Shown in pieces: positions 9,338-18,033 of a stretch of DNA of 64,000 nucleotides (its first letter is position 1; each line of letters opens with the position of its first letter). The DNA comes from JBLHOS01 sp047623825 (GTDB taxonomy: Bacteria; Pseudomonadota; Alphaproteobacteria; Rhodobacterales; Rhodobacteraceae). The notes beneath the pieces are model-generated. The model searched no databases and was not told the DNA's origin. It saw nothing but the letters and a program-made list of their open reading frames with translations. Position numbers and translations under genes: made by a program. The DNA lies in NCBI GenBank assembly GCA_047623825.1, contig JBLHOS010000002.1, forward strand, positions 1-64,000. Direction: 5' to 3'.

Positions 9338-9784
9338 TTAACGCGGTCGGTTAATGGCGGCAGATCCGATCAATAGATCGTGCAGGCCCTGATGCCGATC
9401 ACCAACCACAATTAGCACGGCTGAGATCAGCTGTGGTAACGCGAAGGCAGAACATACCAGATAGGCGCCGGTATGTATCATCGCCTCTGAACTGCTCAGG
9501 CGTGCGCCGGTTGGCCCGCGCAATTGCAGATGCATCAGACGCATCCCCAGTGTCGCGGATCCGCCCGCAATGGTGAGCGTTCGGTACGTAAAACTGATCG
9601 CCAGATAGAGCAGTGGCCAAATAAAGAAGAGTGCACCAATTGTCAAAAGTGCCAGCAGAATCGAGAGGGCTGAGATAAGCACAACATCAATAATCCAGGC
9701 CATAAACCGTTTGGCGGGCACGCCATCATAAAAGACGGACTGGTGATAGGGGTCGGGAAGGGTGGAGGACATAAGAAAGCTCAT
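9338..9784 (-). CDS. RDD-family small membrane protein
   Basis: About 148 aa. It shows the RDD family pattern: an Arg-containing segment before the first membrane helix (AKRFMAWIIDVVLISA), a second helix pair around residues 55-75, and the conserved TLGMRLMHLQL between them, then a hydrophobic C-terminal hairpin and GLHDLL near the end. The function of RDD proteins is poorly known; some are linked to ion or compatible-solute transport. The start is uncertain: candidates at 9811 (GTG), 9784 (ATG) and 9772 (ATG) all lack a clear SD. Confidence 0.8.
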   Translation of the reverse strand: MSFLMSSTLPDPYHQSVFYDGVPAKRFMAWIIDVVLISALSILLALLTIGALFFIWPLLYLAISFTYRTLTIAGGSATLGMRLMHLQLRGPTGARLSSSEAMIHTGAYLVCSAFALPQLISAVLIVVGDRHQGLHDLLIGSAAINRPR

Positions 9785-9840
9785 CGATTGTAGTGCAGCT
9801 GGAACGGGCACGCCAAGGTCGGCGCGCCCGCAAGGGTGAT

Positions 9841-10254
9841 TTAGGCGTCCACAGGCTCTTTTGGCGCCTGAGTTGAGCCGTTTTGGGCGCGGTCGTCCAT
9901 GAATTGGTCGAACTCGGCCTTGTCCTTGGCATCGCGCAAACGCTGTAGGAAACTTTCAAACGCAGTTTGTTCGTCTTCCAAGCGGCGTAGCATGTCGGCC
10001 TTGTAGCTGTCGAAGGCCGCATTGCCTGTACTGCGAAAATTGGTGTTATGTCCGCTGCGACGCGAACTACAAGACGATTTGAACATGTTTTTGCTCCAGA
10101 TCATATAGAACAGGAAGGCCAGACCAACTGGCCAGAATAGGATGAAACCCAGGATCATGGCGGCGATCCAGGCGCCTTTTCCTTTGTTGTCGAGCCAGGC
10201 TTCGGCCCGATTGAACCAAGACTGAGCTGTATCGGCGGTGGCGACGGTGTTCAT
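9841..10254 (-). CDS. DUF2852 membrane protein
   Basis: 137 aa with one clear hydrophobic segment (about residues 28-53, GAWIAAMILGFILFWPVGLA) followed by a charged, coiled-coil-like C-terminal half rich in Glu, Asp and Lys. This matches alphaproteobacterial DUF2852 proteins, which have no known function. A hydrophobic span plus cytoplasmic helical tail would suit a membrane scaffold, but that is speculation. An inverted repeat lies 22 bp upstream of its start. Confidence 0.8.
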   Translation of the reverse strand: MNTVATADTAQSWFNRAEAWLDNKGKGAWIAAMILGFILFWPVGLAFLFYMIWSKNMFKSSCSSRRSGHNTNFRSTGNAAFDSYKADMLRRLEDEQTAFESFLQRLRDAKDKAEFDQFMDDRAQNGSTQAPKEPVDA

Positions 10255-10276
10255 GTAAGGTGCTCCTTTTCACGGG

Positions 10277-10303
10277 GTTAATGTAAATGTTAATCACATT
10301 AAC
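10277..10303. promoter_or_regulatory. Inverted repeat upstream of the DUF2852 gene
   Basis: GTTAATGT (10277-10284) and ACATTAAC (10296-10303) are perfect 8-bp inverted arms around an 11-bp AT-rich spacer, just upstream of the start at 10254. The segment holds three TTAA elements, but with spacings of 8 and 5, so it is not a standard CtrA box (TTAA-N7-TTAA). It is a possible operator for an unknown regulator. Confidence 0.35.
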
Positions 10304-10407
10304 TCATATGGGGAGAGTCAGACTGACTGCAAGAGGGTGCACGAAGAAAGTTAAGCCGATTTACATCTATTTCGATTGACGTCCACTGTCGGTGCAAATG
10401 CCTAGGG

Positions 10408-11556
10408 TCAGGCGCCGCGCCAGATCCAGCCGCCACCAAAGATGCGCGTGCTGTCGGTGTCATAGAACACGCATGCTTGGCCCGGGCTGACGCCGTCTTC
10501 TGGTGTCAGCAGTTCAATCGTGGCCTCGGTTGCAGAAATCGGGCGTAAGATCGCTTCGCGCGGTGGGCGGGTTGAGCGGATCTTGACCGCAATATGCCAT
10601 TCGGGTTTCGACATCATTGGTACATCGCCCAGCCAGTTGATTTCGCGCACAGGAACGGTTCGGGTCGACAGAGCCTCACGTGGGCCAACGATGACATGGC
10701 GCGCATCGGGGTCCAGCTTGATCACATAAAGCGGATCGCCCAAACCGCCGATCCCCAGACCGCGGCGCTGACCGATAGTATAGTGGATCACGCCGCGATG
10801 TTGGGCCAGCACGGTGCCATCCTGATCAACAATATCGCCGGGCTCTGCCGCACCGGGGCGCAGTTTTTCGATCACGCTGGCATAATCGCCATTCGGCACA
10901 AAACAAATGTCTTGGCTGTCGGGTTTGTCGGCCACGCGCAGCCCATATTTTGCAGCTAGCGCGCGGGTCGCGTCTTTGGACGGCAAGTGACCCAACGGGA
11001 AGCGCAGGAAATCAAGTTGATCTTGCTTGGTCGAGAACAAGAAATAGGACTGATCGCGGGCAGCGTCGGTGGCGCAATGCAACTCAGCCTTCGTTTGGCC
11101 CATCTTGCGCTGAATATAATGACCGGTAGCCATGCAATCGGCATCCAGGTCCTTGGCGGTCTCCAGCAGATCCTTGAATTTGACCCGCTCATTGCAACGG
11201 ATGCACGGCACCGGCGTTGCACCTGCAAGGTAGCTGTCGGCAAACTCGTTGATCACAGCGTCGCGGAACGTGTTCTCATAATCCAAGACGTAGTGAGGAA
11301 AGCCCATATCTTCGGCCACGCGTCGCGCATCGTGTATATCGAGGCCAGCGCAACACGCACCTTTTTTGGCTAGTGCTGCCCCATGATCATACAGCTGCAA
11401 GGTCACGCCGATGACGTCGTAACCTTCTTCGGCCAGCTGTGCGGCCACCACCGAGCTGTCGACGCCACCAGACATCGCGACAACGACCCGCGTGTCAGAC
11501 GGTGGTTTGGCAAAGCCAAGCGAATTGAGTGGATGGGGCGGGTGATCGAGGGCCAT
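10408..11556 (-). CDS. mnmA: tRNA-specific 2-thiouridylase MnmA
   Basis: 382 aa. MnmA adds the sulfur of 2-thiouridine at U34 of Lys, Glu and Gln tRNAs, in an ATP-dependent reaction. Visible: the PP-loop VVVAMSGGVDSSVVAAQ near residue 25, catalytic Cys in TPVPCIRCNERVKF, the second (persulfide) Cys in SQDICFVPNGDY, and the tRNA-binding GHYIQRK. Length and order are normal. It reads toward the DUF2852 gene with about 150 bp between them and diverges from sciP. Confidence 0.96.
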   Translation of the reverse strand: MALDHPPHPLNSLGFAKPPSDTRVVVAMSGGVDSSVVAAQLAEEGYDVIGVTLQLYDHGAALAKKGACCAGLDIHDARRVAEDMGFPHYVLDYENTFRDAVINEFADSYLAGATPVPCIRCNERVKFKDLLETAKDLDADCMATGHYIQRKMGQTKAELHCATDAARDQSYFLFSTKQDQLDFLRFPLGHLPSKDATRALAAKYGLRVADKPDSQDICFVPNGDYASVIEKLRPGAAEPGDIVDQDGTVLAQHRGVIHYTIGQRRGLGIGGLGDPLYVIKLDPDARHVIVGPREALSTRTVPVREINWLGDVPMMSKPEWHIAVKIRSTRPPREAILRPISATEATIELLTPEDGVSPGQACVFYDTDSTRIFGGGWIWRGA

Positions 11557-11683
11557 AAAAAATGCTCCGAGGAAGTATCATTCCCAATATAGGAAAATGC
11601 TTCGTATCCTCAAGGTGGAAGGTTACGCCTCCTTAAGCAGTATTGCCCATGGTGCGCTGAATTGGTGAAAGGAGAGGGACATC

Positions 11684-11959
11684 ATGTTTATCAAACGTAT
11701 TAAGGGCCCCCATACAATTCGTTTACCTAACGGGTCAACGATGACGAGGGCCGATCTGCCTAACCCATACACCCGAAGATGGGTCGCCAGTCGCAAGGCC
11801 GCCATCGTGCGTGCGGTCGAGTATGGGTTGATCGACACCCGCGAAGCATTGGAAACATACGGACTTTCCGACGAAGAGCTAACGTCTTGGAAGGAGGCCG
11901 TATCCCATCATGGGGAGGCGGCATTGAAAGCAACAGCAGTTCAGAAATACAGAACCTGA
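11684..11959 (+). CDS. sciP: SciP-like CtrA inhibitory protein (DUF1153)
   Basis: 91 aa. SciP binds the response regulator CtrA and blocks transcription from CtrA promoters in Caulobacter. The sequence has the DUF1153 hallmarks: IKGPHTIRLPNG near the start, DLPNPYTRRWVASRKAAIVRAVEYGL in the middle (helix-turn-helix-like), and TYGLSDEELTSWKEAV. (Motifs are quoted in parts.) GAAAGGAGAGGGACATC precedes the start. The gene sits directly before ctrA in the same direction, a common arrangement in Rhodobacterales, with the ctrA regulatory sites in the 119-bp gap. Confidence 0.88.
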   Translation: MFIKRIKGPHTIRLPNGSTMTRADLPNPYTRRWVASRKAAIVRAVEYGLIDTREALETYGLSDEELTSWKEAVSHHGEAALKATAVQKYRT

Positions 11960-12011
11960 CGTCTATATGGTACAGTTTTGCGCAGAGGCGATTTTTGGTA
12001 TGTCTAAAAAG

Positions 12012-12062
12012 GTAACTTGTAATTAACCTTTTTTGGTCAGGTTAGCGTTAACACTGGGTCAA
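12012..12062. promoter_or_regulatory. Two near-consensus CtrA boxes upstream of ctrA
   Basis: CtrA recognises TTAA-N7-TTAA. At 12012-12026 the plus strand reads GTAA-N7-TTAA (7 of 8 consensus bases; TTAA-N7-TTAC on the other strand). At 12048-12062 it reads TTAA-N7-TCAA (7 of 8). The sites are 36 bp apart and the second ends 16 bp before the ctrA start at 12079. This would fit autoregulation of ctrA. Site identity is inferred from the consensus. Confidence 0.6.
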
Positions 12063-12078
12063 AATCGGAGAGAATTAG

Positions 12079-12792
12079 ATGCGTGTCTTGTTAGTTGAAG
12101 ACGATCCAACAACGTCAAAGAGTATCGAAATGATGCTAAGTCATGCCAACCTGAACGTCTATTCGACTGATTTGGGCGAAGAGGGCGTGGATCTGGCGAA
12201 GCTCTATGACTACGACTTGATTCTTTTGGATCTTAATTTGCCTGACATGACTGGGCACGAGGTGCTGCGTCAATTGCGTCTGGCACGCGTAGACACGCCA
12301 ATCCTGATACTTTCAGGCGAAGGTGATACCGACAGCAAACTGAAGGGCTTTGGTTTTGGGGCTGATGACTATCTGACCAAGCCTTTTCACCGTGAAGAGC
12401 TGGTCGCGCGAATCCATGCGATTATCCGACGCTCTAAGGGCCATGCCCAATCGATCATTCGAACTGGTCAGGTCGCGGTAAATCTGGATGCCAAAACCGT
12501 CGAAGTCGATGGTCGCTCGGTTCATTTGACTGGCAAAGAATATCAGATGCTCGAATTGCTCTCTTTGCGTAAAGGCACAACCCTGACCAAAGAGATGTTC
12601 TTGAACCATCTTTATGGTGGAATGGATGAGCCTGAATTGAAGATCATCGATGTTTTCATCTGCAAATTGCGCAAGAAATTGTCGCAAGCAACAGGCGGAG
12701 AGAACAATATCGAAACGGTCTGGGGGCGGGGTTATGTCTTGCGTGATCCCCAGCCAGCGATCGAAACTGTTGGCATTGCAGCCTCCGCCTAA
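12079..12792 (+). CDS. ctrA: Cell-cycle response regulator CtrA
   Basis: 237 aa OmpR-type response regulator. The receiver domain (1-~115) has the acidic pair at E7-D9, the phospho-acceptor Asp51 in LLDLNLPDM and Lys in YLTKPF; the winged-helix DNA-binding domain (about 130-230) has LTGKEYQMLELL and IDVFICKLRKKL and ends in GRGYVLRDP. In Caulobacter CtrA governs replication initiation and polar differentiation; in Rhodobacteraceae it mainly controls motility, gene-transfer agents and quorum-linked traits (established knowledge). SD GGAGAG precedes the start. The C-terminus ends in an Ala/Ser-rich tail (IAASA), which resembles ClpXP-recognised tails; degradation control is inference. Confidence 0.95.
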   Translation: MRVLLVEDDPTTSKSIEMMLSHANLNVYSTDLGEEGVDLAKLYDYDLILLDLNLPDMTGHEVLRQLRLARVDTPILILSGEGDTDSKLKGFGFGADDYLTKPFHREELVARIHAIIRRSKGHAQSIIRTGQVAVNLDAKTVEVDGRSVHLTGKEYQMLELLSLRKGTTLTKEMFLNHLYGGMDEPELKIIDVFICKLRKKLSQATGGENNIETVWGRGYVLRDPQPAIETVGIAASA

Positions 12793-12863
12793 GCTTACTT
12801 ACTGGACCTGACACCTGCGGCCCCATAACAATGGAACCGCGGCGGTGATCGGAGAACGTGAGA

Positions 12864-14996
12864 ATGGCGAAAGCTGGCCAACCGACAGAGACTTCAGATA
12901 TTTCTGACGAAGTGACAGCGCGGCGCCGTTTGGCCGCGCTGGCCGCGCTGTTGGCTGGGGCCAATACGGCCTATCACGGTGCAGATGCGCCAGAGATAGA
13001 TGATGCGCAATATGACGATCTTAAGCGTGAGAACGCGGAGCTTGAGGCTAAATTTCCTCATCTTAAACGCACTGATAGCCCATCAGATCAGGTTGGTTCA
13101 GCCCCATCAGACGGCTTTAGCAAGATCACGCATGCGCAGCGGATGCTGTCGTTAGGCAATGCGTTTGACCGCGAAGATGTGGCTGAGTTTGTAAATTTCA
13201 TTCGCAAATACCTCGGCTACGACGAACACGTGATGATTGGCTTCACGGCAGAACCGAAAATAGACGGTCTATCGCTATCATTGCGCTATGAGGACGGTGT
13301 TTTGGTGCAAGCCGCCACCCGGGGCGACGGCGCTGTTGGGGAGAATGTTACTGCCAACGCGCGTACTATCAGCGATATTCCTCAGACCCTGATTGGTGCA
13401 CCAAAAGTCCTGGAGGTCCGTGGGGAGGTCTACATGTCCCATCAGGATTTCGCTGAACTCAACAACCGGCAACTGACTGGGGGAGCCAATGCGTTCGCTA
13501 ATCCGCGAAATGCGGCGGCGGGTTCGCTGCGCCAACTTGATCCAAGCATCACCAAATCACGACCTCTAAGGTTTTTCGCGTACGCATGGGGTGAGGTGTC
13601 TGAACCGCTTGCTGAGACACAATTTGGTGCGATCAAGCGGCTGTCAGATCTGGGGTTCTCGACCAATCCGTTGACCAAACAGCTCAAATCCATTGATGAC
13701 CTCTTGGTTCATTATGGGCTAATTGAAAAAAACCGCGCGGATCTTGGCTATGATATCGATGGAGTTGTCTATAAATTGGACGACTTGGCACTTCAGCGTC
13801 GCCTTGGAATGCGCTCAACCACGCCGCGTTGGGCGATCGCGCATAAATTTCCCGCCGAATTGGCTTGGACCCGGATTGAGGCCATCGATATTCAGGTCGG
13901 CAGAACTGGTGCGCTTAGCCCGGTTGCGCGTCTGCAGCCAGTAACTGTTGGCGGCGTCGTCGTTTCAAATGCGACGCTGCATAATGAGGATTATATTGCA
14001 GGACACGGCGCCAAAGGCGTGCTGATCCGCGATGGCCGCGATATCCGGGTCAGTGATTTTGTGCAGGTTTACCGCGCGGGTGATGTGATCCCAAAGATTG
14101 CGGATGTTGATCTCAGCAAACGGCCCGCGGATGCGACCCGATTTGTATTTCCTGAGATGTGCCCTGAATGCCAATCGGCGGCTATTCGCGAACTGGGCGA
14201 CGCGGTCCGCCGCTGCACTGGTGGGATGATCTGTCCGGCACAGGCCGTCGAAAAATTAAAGCATTTCGTCTCTCGGGCTGCATTTGACATTGAGGGGCTA
14301 GGTGCCAAACAAGTTGAACAGTTTCAACACGACGGCTGGATTTCTGAACCTGCCGACATCTTCACTTTGCAGGCGCGCTACGGTTCTGGCTTGCGACAGC
14401 TTAAGAACCGCGAAGGCTGGGGCGATAAATCTGCCGTCGGGCTTTTTGCGGCAATTGAGGAAAAACGCACCATCCCGCTGTCTCGATTGATTTTTGGACT
14501 GGGCATTCGTCATGTGGGCGAAGCCGGGTCCAACCTGCTGGCGCAATATTATGGCGATTGGCAAAGTTTTGAAGTCGCGATGACGTCCGCCATAATTGGC
14601 AAGGGAGACGCATGGGACGACTTGTTGTCGATCGACGGCGTCGGTGCAGTTATGGCTGGGTCATTGTTGCACAGTTTTCAGCAGGAGCGAGAGCGCGCAT
14701 CGATTGATAGGTTGGTCATGCAGCTAAATGTCCAACGCGCAGTTCCGCGCGATACCGGCGACAGTCCAGTTGTTGGCAAAACTGTTGTGTTTACCGGCAC
14801 GCTGGAGCGGATGACGCGCGCTGAGGCAAAGGCACGCGCGGAAGCGAGGGGCGCAAAGGTCGCAGGCTCAGTCTCTGCCAAAACCGACATTTTGGTCGCA
14901 GGGCCGGGGGCTGGGTCAAAAGCCAAGAAGGCCGCTGATCTGGGCGTTGAGACGATGGATGAAGATGCTTGGCTAGACCTGATCGGTGAGGCCTGA
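12864..14996 (+). CDS. ligA: NAD-dependent DNA ligase LigA
   Basis: 710 aa from the ATG at 12864 (GGAG 9 nt upstream; the GTG at 12858 is too close to the SD). LigA seals nicks during replication and repair using NAD. The adenylation motif is AEPKIDGLS with the AMP-accepting Lys at about residue 132; an OB fold follows. A four-Cys zinc finger is visible (CPEC ... RRCTGG ... CP), then helix-hairpin-helix repeats and a C-terminal BRCT domain (from GKTVVFTGTLERM to the end). Length is normal. recG begins 3 nt after the stop. Confidence 0.97.
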   Translation: MAKAGQPTETSDISDEVTARRRLAALAALLAGANTAYHGADAPEIDDAQYDDLKRENAELEAKFPHLKRTDSPSDQVGSAPSDGFSKITHAQRMLSLGNAFDREDVAEFVNFIRKYLGYDEHVMIGFTAEPKIDGLSLSLRYEDGVLVQAATRGDGAVGENVTANARTISDIPQTLIGAPKVLEVRGEVYMSHQDFAELNNRQLTGGANAFANPRNAAAGSLRQLDPSITKSRPLRFFAYAWGEVSEPLAETQFGAIKRLSDLGFSTNPLTKQLKSIDDLLVHYGLIEKNRADLGYDIDGVVYKLDDLALQRRLGMRSTTPRWAIAHKFPAELAWTRIEAIDIQVGRTGALSPVARLQPVTVGGVVVSNATLHNEDYIAGHGAKGVLIRDGRDIRVSDFVQVYRAGDVIPKIADVDLSKRPADATRFVFPEMCPECQSAAIRELGDAVRRCTGGMICPAQAVEKLKHFVSRAAFDIEGLGAKQVEQFQHDGWISEPADIFTLQARYGSGLRQLKNREGWGDKSAVGLFAAIEEKRTIPLSRLIFGLGIRHVGEAGSNLLAQYYGDWQSFEVAMTSAIIGKGDAWDDLLSIDGVGAVMAGSLLHSFQQERERASIDRLVMQLNVQRAVPRDTGDSPVVGKTVVFTGTLERMTRAEAKARAEARGAKVAGSVSAKTDILVAGPGAGSKAKKAADLGVETMDEDAWLDLIGEA

Positions 14997-14999
14997 ACC

Positions 15000-17090
15000 A
15001 TGAGCGGTCGCCCAGAAATACTGTTCCCGTTATTTGCGGAATTGACGGCCTTAGATGGGATCGGGCCAAAGACTGCCAAAAACTATGCCGGATTGCATGT
15101 GCTGACGCCCAAAGATCTGCTTTTGACCCTGCCGATTAGTGGAACCGATCGCACCAAACGCGCCTCAATACGCAATGTTGTGGCGCCGGGGGTGGCGACT
15201 GTTGAGGTTACGATCGGCCAGCATCATGCACCATCTGGCCGTGGGCGTCCGTACCGAGTTGAGGTTGAGGACGCAGAAACCAGCTTTTATCTGGTGTTTT
15301 TTCATGCGGATGATCGATATCTGACCAAGGCCCTACCGACCGGTTCGCGGCGCGTTGTTTCAGGTAAATTAGAGCTGTTTGATGGGGTCGCCCAGATGGT
15401 GCACCCCGATCACATCTTGCCCATTGAGGACGCTGACAGCATCCCGGAGTTCGAACCGATTTATCCGCTGTCCGCCGGTATCACTCAAAAAGGTATCGCA
15501 AAATCTATCAAATCAGCCTTGCCACGCGCGCCTTATCTGGGTGAATGGATTAATCTGGAACTGATAAAGCGGGAGGATTGGCCAGCGTGGCCAGAGGCAT
15601 TGGCGCAAGTCCACAATCCAACCGACGCGCGCGTGCTGTCGCGCGATCATCCGGCCCGCGTGCGTCTAGCCTATGATGAGCTTTTCGCCCACCAATTGAC
15701 CCTCGCGTTGGCGCGTAACTCTCAACGCAAGTCCAAGGGGGTCTCGTCGGTCGGTACGGGTCAGTTGCGGCGCAAAGTGTTGGATGTTTTGCCGTACAAA
15801 CCGACCGGCGCACAAGATCGTGCAGTGGCTGAGATTGCCGAAGATCTGTCCAGCGAATTTCGGATGAACCGCTTGCTGCAAGGTGATGTCGGGGCTGGAA
15901 AAACCTTGGTCGCATTGATGGCGCTTTTGATTGTGGTTGAGGCAGGAGGGCAGGGCGTGATGATGGCCCCGACCAGTATTTTGGCGGCTCAACATCTCGA
16001 AAGTTTGACACCGTTAGCTGAGGCGGCCGGTGTCGTCGTTGAAATTTTGACAGGGCAGGACCGTGGTCGTGAGCGGGCAGCCAAGCTAAAGGCGCTGGCA
16101 GACGGCAAAATCCAGATCTTGGTTGGTACTCATGCGGTGTTCCAAAAAGATGTGGTGTTTTGTGATCTGCGTCTTGCGATTGTGGATGAACAACATCGGT
16201 TTGGGGTCCATCAACGCGTGGAATTGGGCCAAAAGGGCCGCGCGGCTGATATTTTGGTGATGACAGCAACGCCGATCCCACGGACGCTGTCGCTGGCCTC
16301 TTACGGCGACATGGATCTCAGCACGCTTGATGAAAAGCCACCTGGGCGAACCCCTGTCAAAACTGCGCTAGTGAATATGGACCGCGTTGCTGACGTTGTC
16401 AGCCACCTGAAAGAGGCCTTGGCTGAAGGGCGACAAGCCTATTGGGTTTGCCCACTGGTCGGCGAAAGCGAAGTTGTGGCAATGACGGCCGCTGAGGAGC
16501 GGTTCAAGCGTTTGCGCACCGAGTTGGGTGAGGGCGTTGTCGGGCTGGTTCACGGCCAAATGCCACCCGCCGAAAAGACCCAGGCCATGGCCGATTTCAA
16601 CGCAGGCACCACCCGCGTTTTGGTCGCCACGACGGTGATTGAGGTTGGCGTTGATGTTCCCAATGCCTCAATTATGGTGATTGAGCAGGCCGAAAGTTAT
16701 GGCCTGTCGCAACTGCACCAATTGCGCGGCAGGGTTGGGCGCGGAACCGCGGCATCGACCTGCCTGCTGTTGTATCGCGCACCGTTGGGGGAAACCGCAC
16801 GGCGCCGGTTGCAGATCCTGCGAGAGACCGAAGATGGGTTTCGTATTGCAGAAGAAGACCTGTCGATCCGGGGCGCCGGTGATTTAATTGGGACTGCACA
16901 ATCTGGATTACCCCGATTCCGCATTGCAGATCTGGAAACTCAGGCCGGCCTGATGGAAGTGGCGCAAAAAGATGCTCGTGCACTGCTGACGATCGATCCG
17001 ACGATGACGAGTCCGCGCGGGCAATCAGCAAAGGTGTTGCTTTGGTTAATGGAGCAAGAAAAGGCAATCCGTTTAATTTCAGTAGGTTAA
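15000..17090 (+). CDS. recG: ATP-dependent DNA helicase RecG
   Basis: 696 aa. RecG remodels stalled forks and branch-migrates junctions. The N-terminal wedge/OB domain spans about residues 60-160. The helicase domain has Walker A GDVGAGKTLVALM, the DEQH box IVDEQHRFGVHQR, motif III MTATPIPRTL and C-terminal motifs VATTVIEVGVDVPNAS and QLRGRVGRG. The stop codon is part of a perfect inverted repeat (GGTTAA, 6-nt spacer, TTAACC). The gene is only 3 nt after ligA and likely cotranscribed with it. Confidence 0.96.
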   Translation: MSGRPEILFPLFAELTALDGIGPKTAKNYAGLHVLTPKDLLLTLPISGTDRTKRASIRNVVAPGVATVEVTIGQHHAPSGRGRPYRVEVEDAETSFYLVFFHADDRYLTKALPTGSRRVVSGKLELFDGVAQMVHPDHILPIEDADSIPEFEPIYPLSAGITQKGIAKSIKSALPRAPYLGEWINLELIKREDWPAWPEALAQVHNPTDARVLSRDHPARVRLAYDELFAHQLTLALARNSQRKSKGVSSVGTGQLRRKVLDVLPYKPTGAQDRAVAEIAEDLSSEFRMNRLLQGDVGAGKTLVALMALLIVVEAGGQGVMMAPTSILAAQHLESLTPLAEAAGVVVEILTGQDRGRERAAKLKALADGKIQILVGTHAVFQKDVVFCDLRLAIVDEQHRFGVHQRVELGQKGRAADILVMTATPIPRTLSLASYGDMDLSTLDEKPPGRTPVKTALVNMDRVADVVSHLKEALAEGRQAYWVCPLVGESEVVAMTAAEERFKRLRTELGEGVVGLVHGQMPPAEKTQAMADFNAGTTRVLVATTVIEVGVDVPNASIMVIEQAESYGLSQLHQLRGRVGRGTAASTCLLLYRAPLGETARRRLQILRETEDGFRIAEEDLSIRGAGDLIGTAQSGLPRFRIADLETQAGLMEVAQKDARALLTIDPTMTSPRGQSAKVLLWLMEQEKAIRLISVG

Positions 17091-17212
17091 CGTCTATTAA
17101 CCCGTTTTGTTCACTAATGTTCCTAAAAAGTTCTTTACAAATTGAGCTATAAATGAGAACAAAAGGCCAACATAAGACAAATAGCCCTCTGAATAAGCAC
17201 AGGAGACCGACC

Positions 17213-17335
17213 ATGTTCTCTCAGATCAAATCCATTCTGACCCAATCGCGTGACACTCTGCTGTACGATTTTGGCGGCATCCTGGTTCTTAGCGCATTCA
17301 CTGTTGGCTTGCTGCATTTGCCCAACACGATCTGA
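17213..17335 (+). CDS. Small 40-aa single-span membrane peptide
   Basis: MFSQIKSILTQSRDTLLYDF followed by a hydrophobic stretch (GGILVLSAFTVGLLHLP) makes a 40-aa single-pass membrane peptide. AGGAG stands 7 nt before the ATG at 17213. The longer in-frame reading from 17153 adds a region without coding character. A strong intrinsic terminator (17464-17501) lies about 130 nt downstream, so the transcript may be monocistronic. I do not recognise the family. It resembles many small roseobacter membrane peptides of unknown role. Confidence 0.6.
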   Translation: MFSQIKSILTQSRDTLLYDFGGILVLSAFTVGLLHLPNTI

Positions 17336-17463
17336 TACTGCCCGCGGTCTGCCTCGGACCTTATATTTTTGCATTCGGTCTGTCCCCAACCGACCGTTTG
17401 TAGTGCGTAGTGCGACTGCCTCTGCATTACGCTGGTCCGGCCTAAAAACAGACACGCTTCCTC

Positions 17464-17501
17464 GCCGCCGCCTCCTGCCCCGGAGTGCGGCGGCTTTTTT
17501 T
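17464..17501 (+). terminator. Strong intrinsic terminator after the 40-aa peptide gene
   Basis: GCCGCCGC (17464-17471) pairs with GCGGCGGC (17487-17494), with inner CTCC/GGAG pairing and a small loop, followed directly by seven T. Classical Rho-independent terminator on the plus strand, separating the peptide transcript from the convergent scaffold gene. Confidence 0.9.
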
Positions 17502-17514
17502 GTGAAATGATAAG

Positions 17515-17967
17515 TTAGGCGCAGGCGGCTTTTTGGGCCTGTTCCATCGCTTGGGACGTCGCCTCCAGACACAGCAAGATCGAGGCATGGCGATTTTTAT
17601 AATCACGCGCCGGGATCAAAACTTCTAACCCTTCGAAGGGCGCATCAGGCACTGGTCCGTCTAATTTCAGCATCGCCTTAAGCTGATCTCGTGCGGTGTC
17701 AATTTCCTGACTAGTCCGCCCGAGCATGACACGGCCTGCAACCGATGCGGCAGCCTGACCCAAAGCGCAGGCTTTAACGTCTTGAGCAAAGCGGCTGATC
17801 TTGCCATCCTCAATATCCAGATCAACCGTAACGGTTGACCCGCATAGAGGTGCGCGTTGTTTGACACTGACCAACGGGTTGTCCAAACGCGTGTCGTTCG
17901 TTATCTCAGCGGCCAACGCCAAAATGCGCTGTGAATAAAGTTTGATTAGGTCTGCATCGCTCGACAT
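17515..17967 (-). CDS. Iron-sulfur cluster assembly scaffold protein (SufU/NifU N-terminal type)
   Basis: 150 aa from the ATG at 17967, preceded by AAGGG; the longer frame to 18021 adds residues without support. The NifU-N/SufU fold is indicated by three spaced Cys: PLCGSTVTVDL (about residue 43), KACALGQAAAS (about 68) and LLCLEATSQ near the C-terminus. Such proteins hold nascent Fe-S clusters or transfer sulfur or zinc in the SUF system. No suf operon is present in this window. Short divergent spacer to hisI. Confidence 0.82.
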   Translation of the reverse strand: MSSDADLIKLYSQRILALAAEITNDTRLDNPLVSVKQRAPLCGSTVTVDLDIEDGKISRFAQDVKACALGQAAASVAGRVMLGRTSQEIDTARDQLKAMLKLDGPVPDAPFEGLEVLIPARDYKNRHASILLCLEATSQAMEQAQKAACA

Positions 17968-18033
17968 GGCTTTTCCCTTAACCGTCTTCGTTATAGGTAG
18001 CGTTCGAAACTGGTATTGCAAAGGGGGCGCGTG

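Noticed and set aside
15550..16281. Long minus-strand ORF inside recG
   Set aside because: An antisense shadow of recG helicase codons; composition is Pro/Arg-rich noise.
17085..17102. TTAA pair after recG as a CtrA box
   Set aside because: The spacing between TTAA elements is 6, not 7, and it overlaps the recG stop; it is better described as a small inverted repeat.
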